From positions 1 to 56,081 of the forward strand of contig SUXW01000021.1 of NCBI GenBank assembly GCA_015060765.1: a DNA stretch of 56,081 nt, given 5' to 3'. The position numbers were made by a program, and so were the translations under genes. Shown piece after piece: positions 1 to 8,814 of this stretch. The stretch comes from Bacteroides sp. Lineage in GTDB: Bacteria > Bacteroidota > Bacteroidia > Bacteroidales > Bacteroidaceae. The notes under the pieces are model-generated. The model was given only the letters and a program-made list of their open reading frames with translations, searched no databases and was not told the DNA's origin. Within the stretch, counting starts at the first letter, position 1, and the number at the start of each line of letters is the position of its first letter.

Positions 1-93
1 TCCTGGGTTGAGAACAAGTTGAACAACAGACCCAGAAAGAGGCTTGGTTATCTCACACCAAATGAGAAATTTAATTCAATATTAACAAATTAG
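1..93 (+). CDS. IS30-family transposase, C-terminal fragment (runs off the window)
   Basis: Reading from base 1, this frame gives the last 30 residues of a transposase and ends at TAG (91-93). The peptide contains NNRPRKRLGYLTPNEKF, which is typical of the end of the DDE catalytic domain in IS30-family transposases, the family that includes IS4351 of Bacteroides. Only the C-terminus is in the window, so activity cannot be judged. The same coding sequence reappears in reverse at the right edge of the window. Confidence 0.88.
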   Translation, partial: SWVENKLNNRPRKRLGYLTPNEKFNSILTN

Positions 94-125
94 AATTCGA
101 TTGCATTTGCAAGTTGAATTCGCCT
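1..125. mobile_element. Left IS30-family element end
   Basis: Bases 1-125 are the exact reverse complement of 55957-56081; identity stops at base 126. The segment holds the end of the transposase gene plus about 32 bases that include GCATTTGCAAGTTGAATTCG, presumably the element's terminal inverted repeat. The element's 3' end faces into the window. The outer end is not present, so no target-site duplication can be checked. The nusB promoter lies about 45 bases further in and appears undisturbed. Confidence 0.85.
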
Positions 126-170
126 TAATTAAAAAATCTAATTTAATTATGTAAAATGCATAGAAATATA

Positions 171-178
171 TACTTTTG
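171..178 (+). promoter_or_regulatory. Putative nusB promoter, -7 element
   Basis: TACTTTTG fits the Bacteroides -7 consensus TAnnTTTG and lies 25 bases before the nusB start. No clear TTTG is present at the -33 position, so this rests on the -7 box alone. It lies inside the insertion-sequence boundary, so nusB should keep its own promoter. Confidence 0.5.
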
Positions 179-203
179 CAATTCATAAATAATAATGTAA
201 ATT

Positions 204-1130
204 ATGATTAATAGAGTTCTTATTCGTCTTAAGATTGTTCAGATAGTCTATGCCTATTATCAAAATGGAGGCAAGAATTTGGATACAGCAGAAAAGGAGT
301 TGTTCTTTAGTCTTTCCAAATCATACGACTTGTATAACTATCTGTTGCTTTTGATGGTCGAAATAACTAAGCAGGCGGAAAGAAAACAACATGCTGCCAA
401 GAATAAGTTGTTGCCTACTGCTGAAGAATTATATCCCAATACCAAATTCGTTGACAATCGTTTTATAGCCCAATTGGAAGTCAACAAACAGTTGAATGAT
501 TTTGTTGTAAACCAAAAGAAGACATGGGCCAACGAGGAGGAATTTGTCAAGCAATTGTTCGAAAAAATTCAAGAAACGGATATATATAAGGAATATATGG
601 CTTCCGACACATCTTCTTATGAAGAAGATCGGGAATTGTGGCGGAAATTGTATAAGAAAGTTATATTCAATAATGAGGAACTGGATCGGGTGTTGGAAGA
701 CCAGAGCCTTTATTGGAATGATGATAAGGAAATTGTAGATACATTCGTATTGAAGACCATCAAGCGTTTCGAAGAGGAAAATGGAGCGAATCAGGAATTG
801 CTTCCTGAATTCAAGAGTGAAGAAGACAAGGATTTCGCACGTAGACTTTTCCGTCGTACGCTATTGAATGCCGATTATTACCGTCATCTCATCAGTGAGA
901 ATACTCGCAATTGGGATTTGGATCGTGTCGCATTTATGGATGTTGTCATCATGCAGATTGCATTGGCAGAAATTTTAAGTTTCCCGAACATTCCTATCAG
1001 TGTTTCGTTGAATGAATATGTAGAGATTGCCAAGTTGTACAGTACTTCAAAGAGTGGTGCCTTTATCAACGGAACACTCGACGGTATTGTAAAATTATTG
1101 CAGAAAGAGAATAAGTTGACTAAAAATTAA
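204..1130 (+). CDS. nusB: Transcription antitermination factor NusB
   Basis: NusB binds boxA RNA together with S10 (NusE) and supports antitermination of rRNA operons. The conserved NusB core is in the last third: a run around residues 240-300 reads FMDVVIMQIALAEIL, then ISVSLNEYVEIAKLYST, then GAFINGTLDGI, the family's C-terminal signature. At 308 residues it is about twice the size of the E. coli protein. A long N-terminal helical extension is usual for Bacteroidetes NusB. It is the first gene of a forward run and is followed 20 bases later by yajC, an arrangement consistent with one transcript. Confidence 0.93.
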   Translation: MINRVLIRLKIVQIVYAYYQNGGKNLDTAEKELFFSLSKSYDLYNYLLLLMVEITKQAERKQHAAKNKLLPTAEELYPNTKFVDNRFIAQLEVNKQLNDFVVNQKKTWANEEEFVKQLFEKIQETDIYKEYMASDTSSYEEDRELWRKLYKKVIFNNEELDRVLEDQSLYWNDDKEIVDTFVLKTIKRFEEENGANQELLPEFKSEEDKDFARRLFRRTLLNADYYRHLISENTRNWDLDRVAFMDVVIMQIALAEILSFPNIPISVSLNEYVEIAKLYSTSKSGAFINGTLDGIVKLLQKENKLTKN

Positions 1131-1150
1131 TAATATTAAAATTGAAAATT

Positions 1151-1465
1151 ATGAATTTAGCTTTTGTATGCTTACAGGCTCAGGCTGGCGCTGACTATTC
1201 GTTCTTGATTATGATGGTAGCTATTTTTGCTATCATGTATTTCTTCATGATTCGTCCACAGAACAAGAGACAGAAAGAAATTCAGAATTTCCGTAAAAAT
1301 TTGGTTGTCGGTCAGGAAGTGATTACAGCTGGTGGTATTTATGGAAAGGTAAAAGAAATAGAAGACAGTGTTGTTGTTTTGGAAATAGCATCGGGCGTAA
1401 AGATTAGAATTGACAAGAATTCTATTTTTGCCAATGCTGCAGCTACCCAACAACAAGCCAAGTAA
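1151..1465 (+). CDS. yajC: Preprotein translocase subunit YajC
   Basis: YajC is the small inner-membrane partner of SecDF in the Sec translocon. The protein has one N-terminal membrane helix (FLIMMVAIFAIMYFFMI), directly followed by the family hallmark RPQNKRQKE and a small cytosolic domain with VGQEVITAGGIYGKV. I chose the ATG at 1151, giving 104 residues, over an in-frame TTG three codons upstream, because the ATG is the better start and the length then matches the family. It lies between nusB and the YbbR-like gene in the same direction. Confidence 0.92.
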   Translation: MNLAFVCLQAQAGADYSFLIMMVAIFAIMYFFMIRPQNKRQKEIQNFRKNLVVGQEVITAGGIYGKVKEIEDSVVVLEIASGVKIRIDKNSIFANAAATQQQAK

Positions 1466-1487
1466 TAGGAAATTTGAAAGGTAGAAT

Positions 1488-2468
1488 ATGCGTGCACGCT
1501 ATTCGAAAATAATGCAGAATATCAGAAATTTCATGCTGAGTAAAAACAGCCGGGAATTTCTGATATTCTTGTTTTTCGTATTTGTCTCATTCTGTTTTTG
1601 GCTTTTGCAGGTCTTGAACGACAATTACGAAACGGAATTTTCCATTCCGGTCCGGTTGAAGAATGTTCCGGATAATGTAGTGATGATTTCCGACCTTCCT
1701 TCGGATATTAGAATTGGAGTGGGTGATAGGGGAACTGTCTTGGTCAATTATATGTGGGGGCAGACTTTCTATCCGGTAACGGTTGATTTTACGGAATATG
1801 CCTACAAAGGGAATCATGTACAGATTCCTGCATCTTTGTTGACTAGGAAAATAACCAGTCAGTTGAATCAATCGACCAAGATCTTGTCGATAAAGCCGGA
1901 TACTTTGGAATTTATTTATACCCAGGGAAAAGGTAAAAAGATACCTGTCAAGTTGCAGGGCTCGGTGAAGGCGGACAGACAATTCTATATTTCAGATACC
2001 ATTTATTCTCCGGATTCTGTCATGGTATATGCTCCCAAAAATGTATTGGATACGATATCGGTAGCTTATACGGAAACGGTAGATATTGAACACCTTTCTG
2101 ATACGATGCGGAGAAGAGTGGATTTGAAACCCGTCAAAGGCGCTCGATTCATGCCTTCGTATAATGATGTGACTTTTTGGGTCGATGTCTATGCCGAAAA
2201 GACGGTAGAGGTATCGGTGGTTGGAAGTAATTTCCCGAGTGGAAAAATTTTGCGGACTTTTCCGTCTAAAGTACAACTTACTTTTCAAGTTGGCTTGAGT
2301 CATTTTAAGGAAGTGACGGCCGATGATTTTGTCGTTGAAGTCGACTACAACGAACTGCTGGAAAACCATTCAGAAAAATGTAAACCGGTTTTGAAGATAG
2401 TTTCATCTTATGTCAATCATGCAAGGATAAGTCCCCAAGAGATTGATTATATCATAGAACAACAGTAA
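1488..2468 (+). CDS. YbbR-like domain protein (CdaR-like)
   Basis: This 326-residue protein has one membrane helix near residues 24-42 (LIFLFFVFVSFCFWLLQVL), followed by an extracytoplasmic part made of beta-rich YbbR-type repeats. In Firmicutes the YbbR protein CdaR regulates the diadenylate cyclase CdaA. No cyclase gene lies beside it here, so that role is only an analogy. The gene starts 22 bases after yajC and ends 7 bases before coaE, so all three are probably co-transcribed. The yajC-ybbR-coaE order looks like a conserved Bacteroidales block. Confidence 0.78.
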   Translation: MRARYSKIMQNIRNFMLSKNSREFLIFLFFVFVSFCFWLLQVLNDNYETEFSIPVRLKNVPDNVVMISDLPSDIRIGVGDRGTVLVNYMWGQTFYPVTVDFTEYAYKGNHVQIPASLLTRKITSQLNQSTKILSIKPDTLEFIYTQGKGKKIPVKLQGSVKADRQFYISDTIYSPDSVMVYAPKNVLDTISVAYTETVDIEHLSDTMRRRVDLKPVKGARFMPSYNDVTFWVDVYAEKTVEVSVVGSNFPSGKILRTFPSKVQLTFQVGLSHFKEVTADDFVVEVDYNELLENHSEKCKPVLKIVSSYVNHARISPQEIDYIIEQQ

Positions 2469-2475
2469 TCACCCC

Positions 2476-3072
2476 ATGGTTAGAATTGCAGTTACAGGAG
2501 GAATAGGTAGCGGGAAATCGTATGTTTGTGCTTTGTTGGAAAAGAAAGGTTTCCCCGTTTATTATGCTGACAAGGAATCCAAGCGCTTGACTGTTGCTGA
2601 TGATGTGATTCGGGAAGGACTTGTCGGTCTATTGGGAAAAGAAGTCTATCAAAACGGAGAATTGAATAAAGCCTTGTTGGCCGATTATTTGTTTGCTGCT
2701 CCAGAAAATGCAGCCAAAGTGAATGCCGTTATCCATCCTCGTGTGAAAGCCGATTTCAAGAATTGGGTGAAAAGGCAGGAAGGAAAAGATTTGGTAATAC
2801 TTGAATCCGCTATTTTGTATGAATCAGGTTTCGATGATGTTGTCGAAGTTGTGGTTATGGTGTATGCTCCGGAATGTTTGCGGATTGAGCGGGCAATGGA
2901 GCGTGACCATGCTACCGAAAGTCAGATTCGTAAGCGGATTGCCGCCCAAATGAATGATGAGGAAAAGAAGAATCGTGCCGATTTCGTTGTTGTAAATGAT
3001 GGTATGATGGCATTGGATTCCCAATTGGATTGCCTCGTTGAACAAATTAAAAAAAGTAAATATTATCAATAA
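2476..3072 (+). CDS. coaE: Dephospho-CoA kinase
   Basis: CoaE phosphorylates the ribose 3'-OH of dephospho-CoA using ATP, the last step of coenzyme A synthesis. The P-loop GGIGSGKS is at residues 8-15. Further on, the LID/CoA region carries RVKADFKNW and the helical RIERAMERD stretch. The length of 198 residues is normal for the family. It starts 7 bases after the YbbR-like gene. The pantothenate genes panC and panD, which act earlier in the same pathway, are 18 kb away in the window and not linked. Confidence 0.95.
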   Translation: MVRIAVTGGIGSGKSYVCALLEKKGFPVYYADKESKRLTVADDVIREGLVGLLGKEVYQNGELNKALLADYLFAAPENAAKVNAVIHPRVKADFKNWVKRQEGKDLVILESAILYESGFDDVVEVVVMVYAPECLRIERAMERDHATESQIRKRIAAQMNDEEKKNRADFVVVNDGMMALDSQLDCLVEQIKKSKYYQ

Positions 3073-3073
3073 A

Positions 3074-3105
3074 TTTGGGAGTTTCGTGTTTGAATTGTAC
3101 TTTTG
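3074..3105 (+). promoter_or_regulatory. Promoter of the DUF5606 gene
   Basis: TTTG at 3074-3077 and TACTTTTG at 3098-3105 are separated by exactly 20 bases, matching the Bacteroides -33/-7 promoter consensus. It starts two bases after the coaE stop and serves the gene starting at 3145. It also argues against a start at the upstream TTG (3103), which would overlap the -7 box. Confidence 0.72.
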
Positions 3106-3144
3106 CTCCCCGAAATATTAAATCAAATACAAAAACAAAAGATT

Positions 3145-3567
3145 ATGTTAAGAACAATTTTGTCAGTTTCCGGTAAGCCGGGTTTGTTTAAATTGATTTC
3201 TCAAGGAAAGAACATGTTGATTCTGGAGACATTGGATGCTACCAAGAAAAGACTTCCCGTATATGCTCACGATAAGGTAATTTCATTGGGCGACATCGCT
3301 ATGTATACCGATGATGAAGAAGTAGCTTTGGGAGAAGTATTGGAGTCTGTGAAGAAGAAGGAAAATGGAGCGGCTGCTTCCATTGACGTGAAGAAGGCTT
3401 CACAAGCAGAACTTCATGCTTATATGGCTGAAGTGCTTCCTACTTATGACCGTGATCGTGTACATACCAGCGATATTAAGAAACTCATTCAATGGTACAA
3501 TATTTTGGTGAACAATGGTATTACCGAATTTGTAGCTGTTGAAGAGGAAGAAGCAACTGAAGAGTAA
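3145..3567 (+). CDS. DUF5606 domain-containing protein
   Basis: The protein begins MLRTILSVSGKPGLFKLISQ, the conserved opening of the DUF5606 family, which is confined to Bacteroidetes and has no known function. I place the start at the ATG at 3145 (140 residues), after a good promoter. The protein looks soluble: an N-terminal beta-rich domain, a helical second half with the stretch ELHAYMAEVLPTYDRDRVH, and an acidic tail (VEEEEATEE). It ends before a strong terminator shared with clpB. Confidence 0.85.
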   Translation: MLRTILSVSGKPGLFKLISQGKNMLILETLDATKKRLPVYAHDKVISLGDIAMYTDDEEVALGEVLESVKKKENGAAASIDVKKASQAELHAYMAEVLPTYDRDRVHTSDIKKLIQWYNILVNNGITEFVAVEEEEATEE

Positions 3568-3584
3568 TCAATTGAAAGATAAAA

Positions 3585-3619
3585 CGAAAAAGGGTGTGTA
3601 GACTACACACCCTTTTTCG
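3585..3619. terminator. Bidirectional terminator between the DUF5606 gene and clpB
   Basis: A perfect 17-bp inverted repeat (arms CGAAAAAGGGTGTGTAG and its complement around a single central base) has A-rich and T-rich outer arms. It therefore gives a hairpin with a U-tract in both directions and sits between two convergent stop codons. Confidence 0.9.
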
Positions 3620-6208
3620 TTAGTTTGTAAACTTCAGTCCGTCGGTATCCCGCTCTACCCGGATGGGCTTGTTACGGTCTACTTCGAGGGAGAGGAGTTT
3701 CTTCGACAAGTCATTCAGCAGATAGCGCTGGATGGCACGTTTCACCGGTCGGGCACCGAACTCGGGATCGTAGCCGGCAGTAGCCAGGAAGTCGATGGCT
3801 GGGTCGCTCAAATGGAGGTTCACTCCGTTGTCTTCCAGCATCTTCTGTATTCCCTTGATTTGCAAACGTACTATCTGTTCTATTTGCGGCTTGTTCAGCG
3901 GCAGGAACATGATGGTTTCGTCTATACGGTTCAGGAACTCCGGACGGATAGTCTTCTTCAACATGTTCATCACCTCGTTCTTGGTTTCCTCTACCAACAA
4001 GTCGTGATTGTCGTCGTTCAGTTTCTCGAACTGACTTTGGATGTAAGCGCTACCCAGGTTGGAGGTCATGATGATGAGCGTGTTCTTGAAGTTCACCGTG
4101 CGGCCTTTGTTGTCGGTCAACCGGCCATCATCCAACACTTGTAGCAAGACATTGAACACATCCGGGTGCGCCTTTTCAATCTCGTCGAACAATACCACAG
4201 AGTAGGGCTTGCGGCGTACCGCTTCGGTCAGCTGACCGCCTTCATCGTATCCCACATATCCCGGAGGCGCTCCGATGAGTCGGCTTACGGTATGCTTTTC
4301 CTGATACTCACTCATGTCGATACGGGTCATCAGACTCTCGTCATCGAACAGATATTCCGCCAATGCCTTCGCTAGTTCCGTCTTACCCACACCCGTTGTA
4401 CCGAGGAAGATGAACGAACCGATAGGACGCTTGGGGTCTTGCAAACCTGCTCTGCTGCGACGTACCGCATCCGATACGGCTTGAATGGCTTCGTCCTGAC
4501 CGATAACACGCTTGTGCAATTCATCTTCCAGGAAGAGCAGCTTTTCACGTTCACTCTGCATCATCTTGCTTACCGGGATGCCTGTCCAGCGAGATACCAC
4601 ATCGGCAATGTCTTCGGCGGTCACTTCTTCCTTAATCAGGGCACTGTCGCCTTGCATGTGCTTCAGTTCTTCCTGAATGTTGGCGATACCGTCTTCCAGT
4701 TCCTTTAGCTTTCCGTAGCGTATTTCGGCCACCTTTCCATAGTCGCCTTCCCGTTCGGCCTTGTCGGCTTCGAACTTCAGGTTTTCTATTTCCTGCTTGT
4801 TCTGCTGAATCTGGTTCACCAGTTCCTTTTCGCTCTGCCACTTGGCCTTGTATGATTTTTCCTGTTCACGCAGCTCTTCTATTTCCTTGTTCAGCATGGC
4901 GAGCTTGGCATCATCCTTTTCACGTTTGATGGCTTCACGTTCAATTTCCAACTGTTTCAAACGGCGTTCTATTTCGTCCAGTTCTTCGGGTAAGGAATCA
5001 CGTTCCATGCGGAGTTTGGCTGCTGCCTCGTCCATCAGGTCGATGGCCTTGTCGGGCAAGAACCGTTCGGTGATGTACCGGTTACTCAGCTCTACGGCTG
5101 CAATGATGGCTTCATCCTTGATGCGTACCTGGTGATGGTTTTCGTAACGTTCCTTCAACCCACGCAGGATGGAGATGGAGCTGGCGGTATCCGGCTCGTC
5201 CACCATTACGGTTTGGAATCGGCGTTCCAGTGCCTTGTCCTTTTCGAAATACTTCTGGTATTCGTCCAGCGTAGTGGCACCAATGCTACGGAGCTCCCCA
5301 CGAGCCAAGGCAGGTTTCAAGATGTTGGCCGCATCCATGGCTCCTTCGCCCTTACCGGCGCCCACAAGCGTGTGGATTTCGTCGATAAAGAGGATGATGT
5401 TGCCGTCCGATTTGGTCACTTCGTTGATGACCGATTTCAGTCGTTCCTCGAACTCACCCTTGTATTTGGCACCGGCTACGAGTGCCCCCATATCGAGGGA
5501 GAAGAGCTGTTTGTTCTTCAGGTTCTCGGGCACGTCCCCCCGAAGGATACGTTGTGCCAGTCCCTCTACGATGGCTGTCTTACCGGTACCCGGTTCACCG
5601 ATAAGCACCGGATTGTTCTTGGTGCGTCGGCTCAGGATTTGGAGTACACGACGTATTTCCTCGTCACGACCGATTACCGGGTCCAGCTTGCCGGTGCGTG
5701 CGGCTTCTATCAAGTTGATGGCATATTTACTCAATGATTGGTATGTGTCCTCGCTCGATTGAGAAGTTACTTTCTGTCCCTGACGCAATTCATTGATGGC
5801 TGTGCGGAGGTCTTTCTCGTTCATTCCCGCATCCTTCAGTATGGTGTTGGCTGTGCTTTTGACATTCAGCAGTGCCAGGAGCATTGCTTCCAAGGATACA
5901 TACTCATCGCCCAACCCTTTTGAGAGTTCCACCGATTTCTGTAGAACCTCGTTCGATGTGCGGCTCAAATACGGTTCACCTCCCGTTACTTTGGGGAGTG
6001 AGGCTATTTGTTTGTCGAGTACGTTTGCTATTTGTGGTCCGTTCATTCCCAACTTCTGAAACAGAAAGTTGGTTACGTTTTCACCTACTTTCAGTACTCC
6101 AGCCAACAAGTGCTCAGCCTCGATGGCCTGTTGTCCGCGGTTTTGTACCAACTGGATGGCTTGTTGTACCGCTTCTTGCGATTTGATGGTAAAGTTGTTG
6201 AAATTCAT
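3620..6208 (-). CDS. clpB: ATP-dependent disaggregase ClpB
   Basis: ClpB is a ring-shaped AAA+ chaperone that extracts polypeptides from aggregates together with DnaK. The protein has the N-terminal Clp_N repeats (about residues 1-145), a first ATPase domain with Walker A GEPGTGKT near residue 200 and Walker [10 protein letters not shown], a coiled-coil middle domain around residues 400-520 that separates ClpB from other Clp ATPases, and a second ATPase domain with GTTGVGKT and [12 protein letters not shown] chose [11 protein letters not shown] at 6208 (862 residues) because AGGAG lies just upstream. No CIRCE-type heat-shock site was seen. Confidence 0.97.
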   Translation of the reverse strand: MNFNNFTIKSQEAVQQAIQLVQNRGQQAIEAEHLLAGVLKVGENVTNFLFQKLGMNGPQIANVLDKQIASLPKVTGGEPYLSRTSNEVLQKSVELSKGLGDEYVSLEAMLLALLNVKSTANTILKDAGMNEKDLRTAINELRQGQKVTSQSSEDTYQSLSKYAINLIEAARTGKLDPVIGRDEEIRRVLQILSRRTKNNPVLIGEPGTGKTAIVEGLAQRILRGDVPENLKNKQLFSLDMGALVAGAKYKGEFEERLKSVINEVTKSDGNIILFIDEIHTLVGAGKGEGAMDAANILKPALARGELRSIGATTLDEYQKYFEKDKALERRFQTVMVDEPDTASSISILRGLKERYENHHQVRIKDEAIIAAVELSNRYITERFLPDKAIDLMDEAAAKLRMERDSLPEELDEIERRLKQLEIEREAIKREKDDAKLAMLNKEIEELREQEKSYKAKWQSEKELVNQIQQNKQEIENLKFEADKAEREGDYGKVAEIRYGKLKELEDGIANIQEELKHMQGDSALIKEEVTAEDIADVVSRWTGIPVSKMMQSEREKLLFLEDELHKRVIGQDEAIQAVSDAVRRSRAGLQDPKRPIGSFIFLGTTGVGKTELAKALAEYLFDDESLMTRIDMSEYQEKHTVSRLIGAPPGYVGYDEGGQLTEAVRRKPYSVVLFDEIEKAHPDVFNVLLQVLDDGRLTDNKGRTVNFKNTLIIMTSNLGSAYIQSQFEKLNDDNHDLLVEETKNEVMNMLKKTIRPEFLNRIDETIMFLPLNKPQIEQIVRLQIKGIQKMLEDNGVNLHLSDPAIDFLATAGYDPEFGARPVKRAIQRYLLNDLSKKLLSLEVDRNKPIRVERDTDGLKFTN

Positions 6209-6365
6209 ATTTTGTTTCTCCTTTCTTTTAAAATAGTCCTCATCCGAGAACACTTATGGCCTGCAAATAGTTTGCCAATCCCATTTAAGTAAGATTTACA
6301 GACAAAATGACAGCCGATTATTCTTTCTTTATGACGAAATGTCTTGTTTGATTCTTTTCTTTGCC

Positions 6366-6392
6366 ATCCTTCACTCCGTTCAGAATGACACA
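6366..6392. repeat. Dispersed intergenic repeat (CCGTTCAGAATGACA type)
   Basis: The bases around TTCACTCCGTTCAGAATGAC belong to a short repeat seen between genes in many bacterial genomes. In one frame it translates to a peptide beginning CHSERSE, which often appears in falsely predicted proteins. Only one copy is in this window. It lies between clpB and the promoter of the next gene, so open frames crossing it should not be called genes. Confidence 0.5.
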
Positions 6393-6406
6393 TGGAATTA
6401 TTTTCT

Positions 6407-6414
6407 TACTTTTG
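6407..6414 (+). promoter_or_regulatory. Putative -7 element of the DUF6621-like gene
   Basis: TACTTTTG followed by C matches the Bacteroides -7 box and lies 20 bases before the start at 6435. No convincing -33 TTTG is seen. Confidence 0.5.
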
Positions 6415-6434
6415 CACCTATAAATAAAAGAACC

Positions 6435-7022
6435 ATGATAATTAACAATGAAATAAAGTTTGCCGAGAAGGTCGTTCTGATAGATGCTGCTTATATTAAT
6501 AAGGTAACAGCCGATTTGAGTCACCATTTTGGTAGTATGATAGGCCGTGAATTGCCTAAAGCCGATTTACCCATCTTCCTGGAGTGTGTGGCCATGGATG
6601 CAGCCATCCAGCCCGGCGATAATGTGTTGCAAGTACTGTTTGTGTACGATAAGGCACAGCCCCGTATGGATGCTTTTGTACCGGGAGATTTAAAGAAGGA
6701 GCTGAACGATGTAGCTTTCAAGAGTCAGTTGGGCGAGTTCCAATTGAATGCTTTTGAACCTTCGGATATGGCCAACCGTGAAGACTTCTTCCTTGAATCC
6801 GTCAAGTTGGTGGCCGATGCCAAGGAAGTGAAGCATTTGGTCATCATCCCCTCCGAAACCGAGTATGCCGACAAGTTGCCCGAAATATTGGAAAAAGTCG
6901 ATGGCAAGGATTCTATCCACGTATTGGGTATGAACCCGCTGCCCGAATCGAAGGCCTTTCAATGGGAGATGCTGGGCTATGCCGTATTACAGGCGTTGGG
7001 CATCCGTGCCGATGAAATTTAA
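6435..7022 (+). CDS. DUF6621-like protein of unknown function
   Basis: This 195-residue soluble protein has no signal peptide or membrane helix. The opening MIINNEIKFAEKVVLIDAAY and the overall length resemble a Bacteroides family I recall as DUF6621; no function is known. The start at 6435 follows a -7 box, and the upstream in-frame codons cross a dispersed repeat, so they are not used. It is convergent with the hemolysin III gene and the two stop codons overlap by three bases. The family label is less certain than the gene itself. Confidence 0.72.
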   Translation: MIINNEIKFAEKVVLIDAAYINKVTADLSHHFGSMIGRELPKADLPIFLECVAMDAAIQPGDNVLQVLFVYDKAQPRMDAFVPGDLKKELNDVAFKSQLGEFQLNAFEPSDMANREDFFLESVKLVADAKEVKHLVIIPSETEYADKLPEILEKVDGKDSIHVLGMNPLPESKAFQWEMLGYAVLQALGIRADEI

Positions 7023-7675
7023 ATGAAATCTTTCAGAATGTCCCACACAGCCAGGATGTGGCATACCGACCCGCCGAGTACGAAGAAGTGGAACACCGAG
7101 TGCATGTAGGGACGTTTGTTGAATGTATAGAACAAGGCTCCGATGATGTAGCATGCTCCTTCGCCGATTATCCATCCCACGGCATGCGGACTTACGGCAT
7201 CCATCAGCGGTTTGAAGGCCACGAGCACCACCAACCCCATCAGTACATAACAGAGGGTTTCCAGGTGGTTATGCTCCTTCAGCTTGCGGAAACTCATGAT
7301 GGTACCTGCTATGGCGCACAGCCATACAAAGCAGAAGAGTGTCCACCCCCAATACCCTTGTTCACGCAGAGCCACGAGGGTGATGGGAGAGTAGCTTCCG
7401 GCAATGTGCCAGTAGATGGCGGCGTGGTCCCACTTGCGCAGGCGTTCTTTCCATTTGCTGAGTGGCGGACAAGCATGGTAGAGGGTAGAGGCGGCGTACG
7501 AGCCCAACATGCCGAACATGTACAGCCACACGCCCCATTGCATCCACAAGTTTTGGTGCCGGTAACAGTATACCAGAAAGCAGATACCTACAACGAGGCC
7601 CAACAATACCCCTCCTGCATGAGAAAGGTAGTTGGTCCGTTCTTCTCCTTTGCTATAGTGAATGGCCATCATCAT
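7019..7675 (-). CDS. Hemolysin III / PAQR family membrane protein
   Basis: This 218-residue protein has about seven membrane helices. It carries the PAQR/hemolysin III residues: an N-terminal EERTNYLSHAGG, then STLYHACPP, then WDHAAIYWHIAGSYSP, and a C-terminal HFFVLGGSVCH whose histidines would bind a metal in the membrane as in adiponectin receptors. The biological role of bacterial members is uncertain; the name comes from a Bacillus haemolysis assay. The start MMMAIHY has AAGGAA just upstream. Its stop overlaps that of the convergent gene. Confidence 0.88.
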   Translation of the reverse strand: MMMAIHYSKGEERTNYLSHAGGVLLGLVVGICFLVYCYRHQNLWMQWGVWLYMFGMLGSYAASTLYHACPPLSKWKERLRKWDHAAIYWHIAGSYSPITLVALREQGYWGWTLFCFVWLCAIAGTIMSFRKLKEHNHLETLCYVLMGLVVLVAFKPLMDAVSPHAVGWIIGEGACYIIGALFYTFNKRPYMHSVFHFFVLGGSVCHILAVWDILKDFI

Positions 7676-7701
7676 TTCCTTACTATTTTTTTTAATGGAT
7701 G

Positions 7702-7709
7702 CAAAGATA
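7702..7709 (-). promoter_or_regulatory. Putative -7 element of the hemolysin III gene
   Basis: On the reverse strand this reads TATCTTTG, followed by C, a full match to the Bacteroides -7 box, 27 bases upstream of the start at 7675. Confidence 0.5.
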
Positions 7710-7776
7710 GTGTTTTTTTAGAACACAGAGACACAAAGGATTTAAATGAAGAATGAAAATAATGAATAATAATGTG

Positions 7777-7784
7777 TAACTTTG
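7777..7784 (+). promoter_or_regulatory. Putative -7 element of the YeiH-family gene
   Basis: TAACTTTG matches the Bacteroides -7 consensus and lies 29 bases upstream of the ATG at 7813. A -33 TTTG is not evident. Confidence 0.5.
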
Positions 7785-7812
7785 TCCCGTCAAATTGTTT
7801 TATGTATATACT

Positions 7813-8793
7813 ATGACTGGTTTTCTGAAAGCTAACAACAGGACTATTTATGTGGCCGTGCTGGCCGTTATGACGGTGTGCTTACTGCTGGGTTATGTAC
7901 CGGGCATGAGCGCCTTTGCTTCGTGGGTAACCCCTCCGGTAGCCCTGTTCCTTGGTCTTGTCTTTGCCTTGCTGTGCGGCCAGGCCTATCCTAAATTCAA
8001 CAAGAAGGTATCGAAGAAACTTCTCCAATATTCCGTAGTGGGGCTGGGTTTTGGCATGAACCTCCATGCTTCCTTGGCTTCGGGTAAAGAAGGGATGATG
8101 TTTACCATCATTTCTGTTGTCGGAACGATGGTAATCGGTATGTTTATCGGACGTAAGTTGCTGAAGATGAATCGGGATACCTCTTACCTCATCAGCTCCG
8201 GTACTGCCATTTGCGGGGGGAGTGCCATTGCGGCCGTTGGTCCCGTCATCAAGGCGAAGGACAGCGATATGTCGGTAGCCCTTGCCACCATCTTCATCTT
8301 GAACGCCATTGCCCTTTTCATCTTTCCGGTGTTCGGTCAGTGGTTGGGCTTGAGCCAACAGGAGTTCGGTACCTGGGCAGCCATTGCCATTCACGATACC
8401 AGTTCGGTGGTAGGAGCAGGAGCCGCTTATGGCGAAGAAGCCCTTCAGGTGGCCACCACCATCAAGCTTACCCGTGCGTTGTGGATTATTCCTTTGGCGC
8501 TTGCCACTTCGTTTATTTTCAAGGGCGATGGCAAGAAAGTCAGCATCCCTTGGTTTATTCTGTGGTTCATCGTTGCCATTCTGCTTAATACCTATTTGCT
8601 CGATGCTGTCCCCGAGGTGGGTAAAGCTATTGCCGGATTGGCTCGCAAGGGACTCATCATTACCATGTTCTTTATCGGTGCCTCCTTGTCAACCGATGTG
8701 CTGAAGTCGGTAGGGGTGAAGCCTTTGGTGCAGGGCGTGCTGCTTTGGCTCGTTATCAGTGTGGCGGCGCTGCTATATATTCTGATGTGGTAA
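7813..8793 (+). CDS. YeiH/UPF0324-family putative anion exporter
   Basis: This polytopic inner-membrane protein of 326 residues belongs to the UPF0324/YeiH family, often called putative sulfate exporters. Family landmarks are the glycine-rich SSGTAICGGSAIAAVGPVI in the middle, followed by IHDTSSVVGAGAAYG. About ten hydrophobic helices cover the chain. I use the ATG at 7813 because the upstream TTG frame overlaps the likely transcript start. It is followed 21 bases later by a flavoprotein gene and is likely co-transcribed with it. The substrate is not shown by the sequence. Confidence 0.85.
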   Translation: MTGFLKANNRTIYVAVLAVMTVCLLLGYVPGMSAFASWVTPPVALFLGLVFALLCGQAYPKFNKKVSKKLLQYSVVGLGFGMNLHASLASGKEGMMFTIISVVGTMVIGMFIGRKLLKMNRDTSYLISSGTAICGGSAIAAVGPVIKAKDSDMSVALATIFILNAIALFIFPVFGQWLGLSQQEFGTWAAIAIHDTSSVVGAGAAYGEEALQVATTIKLTRALWIIPLALATSFIFKGDGKKVSIPWFILWFIVAILLNTYLLDAVPEVGKAIAGLARKGLIITMFFIGASLSTDVLKSVGVKPLVQGVLLWLVISVAALLYILMW

Positions 8794-8814
8794 ATAAATA
8801 AAAAGATAGGAGTA

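Noticed and set aside
6205..6393. A reverse-strand open frame beginning with a CHSERSE-type peptide upstream of clpB
   Set aside because: That peptide is the translation of a common intergenic repeat and is a known source of false gene calls.
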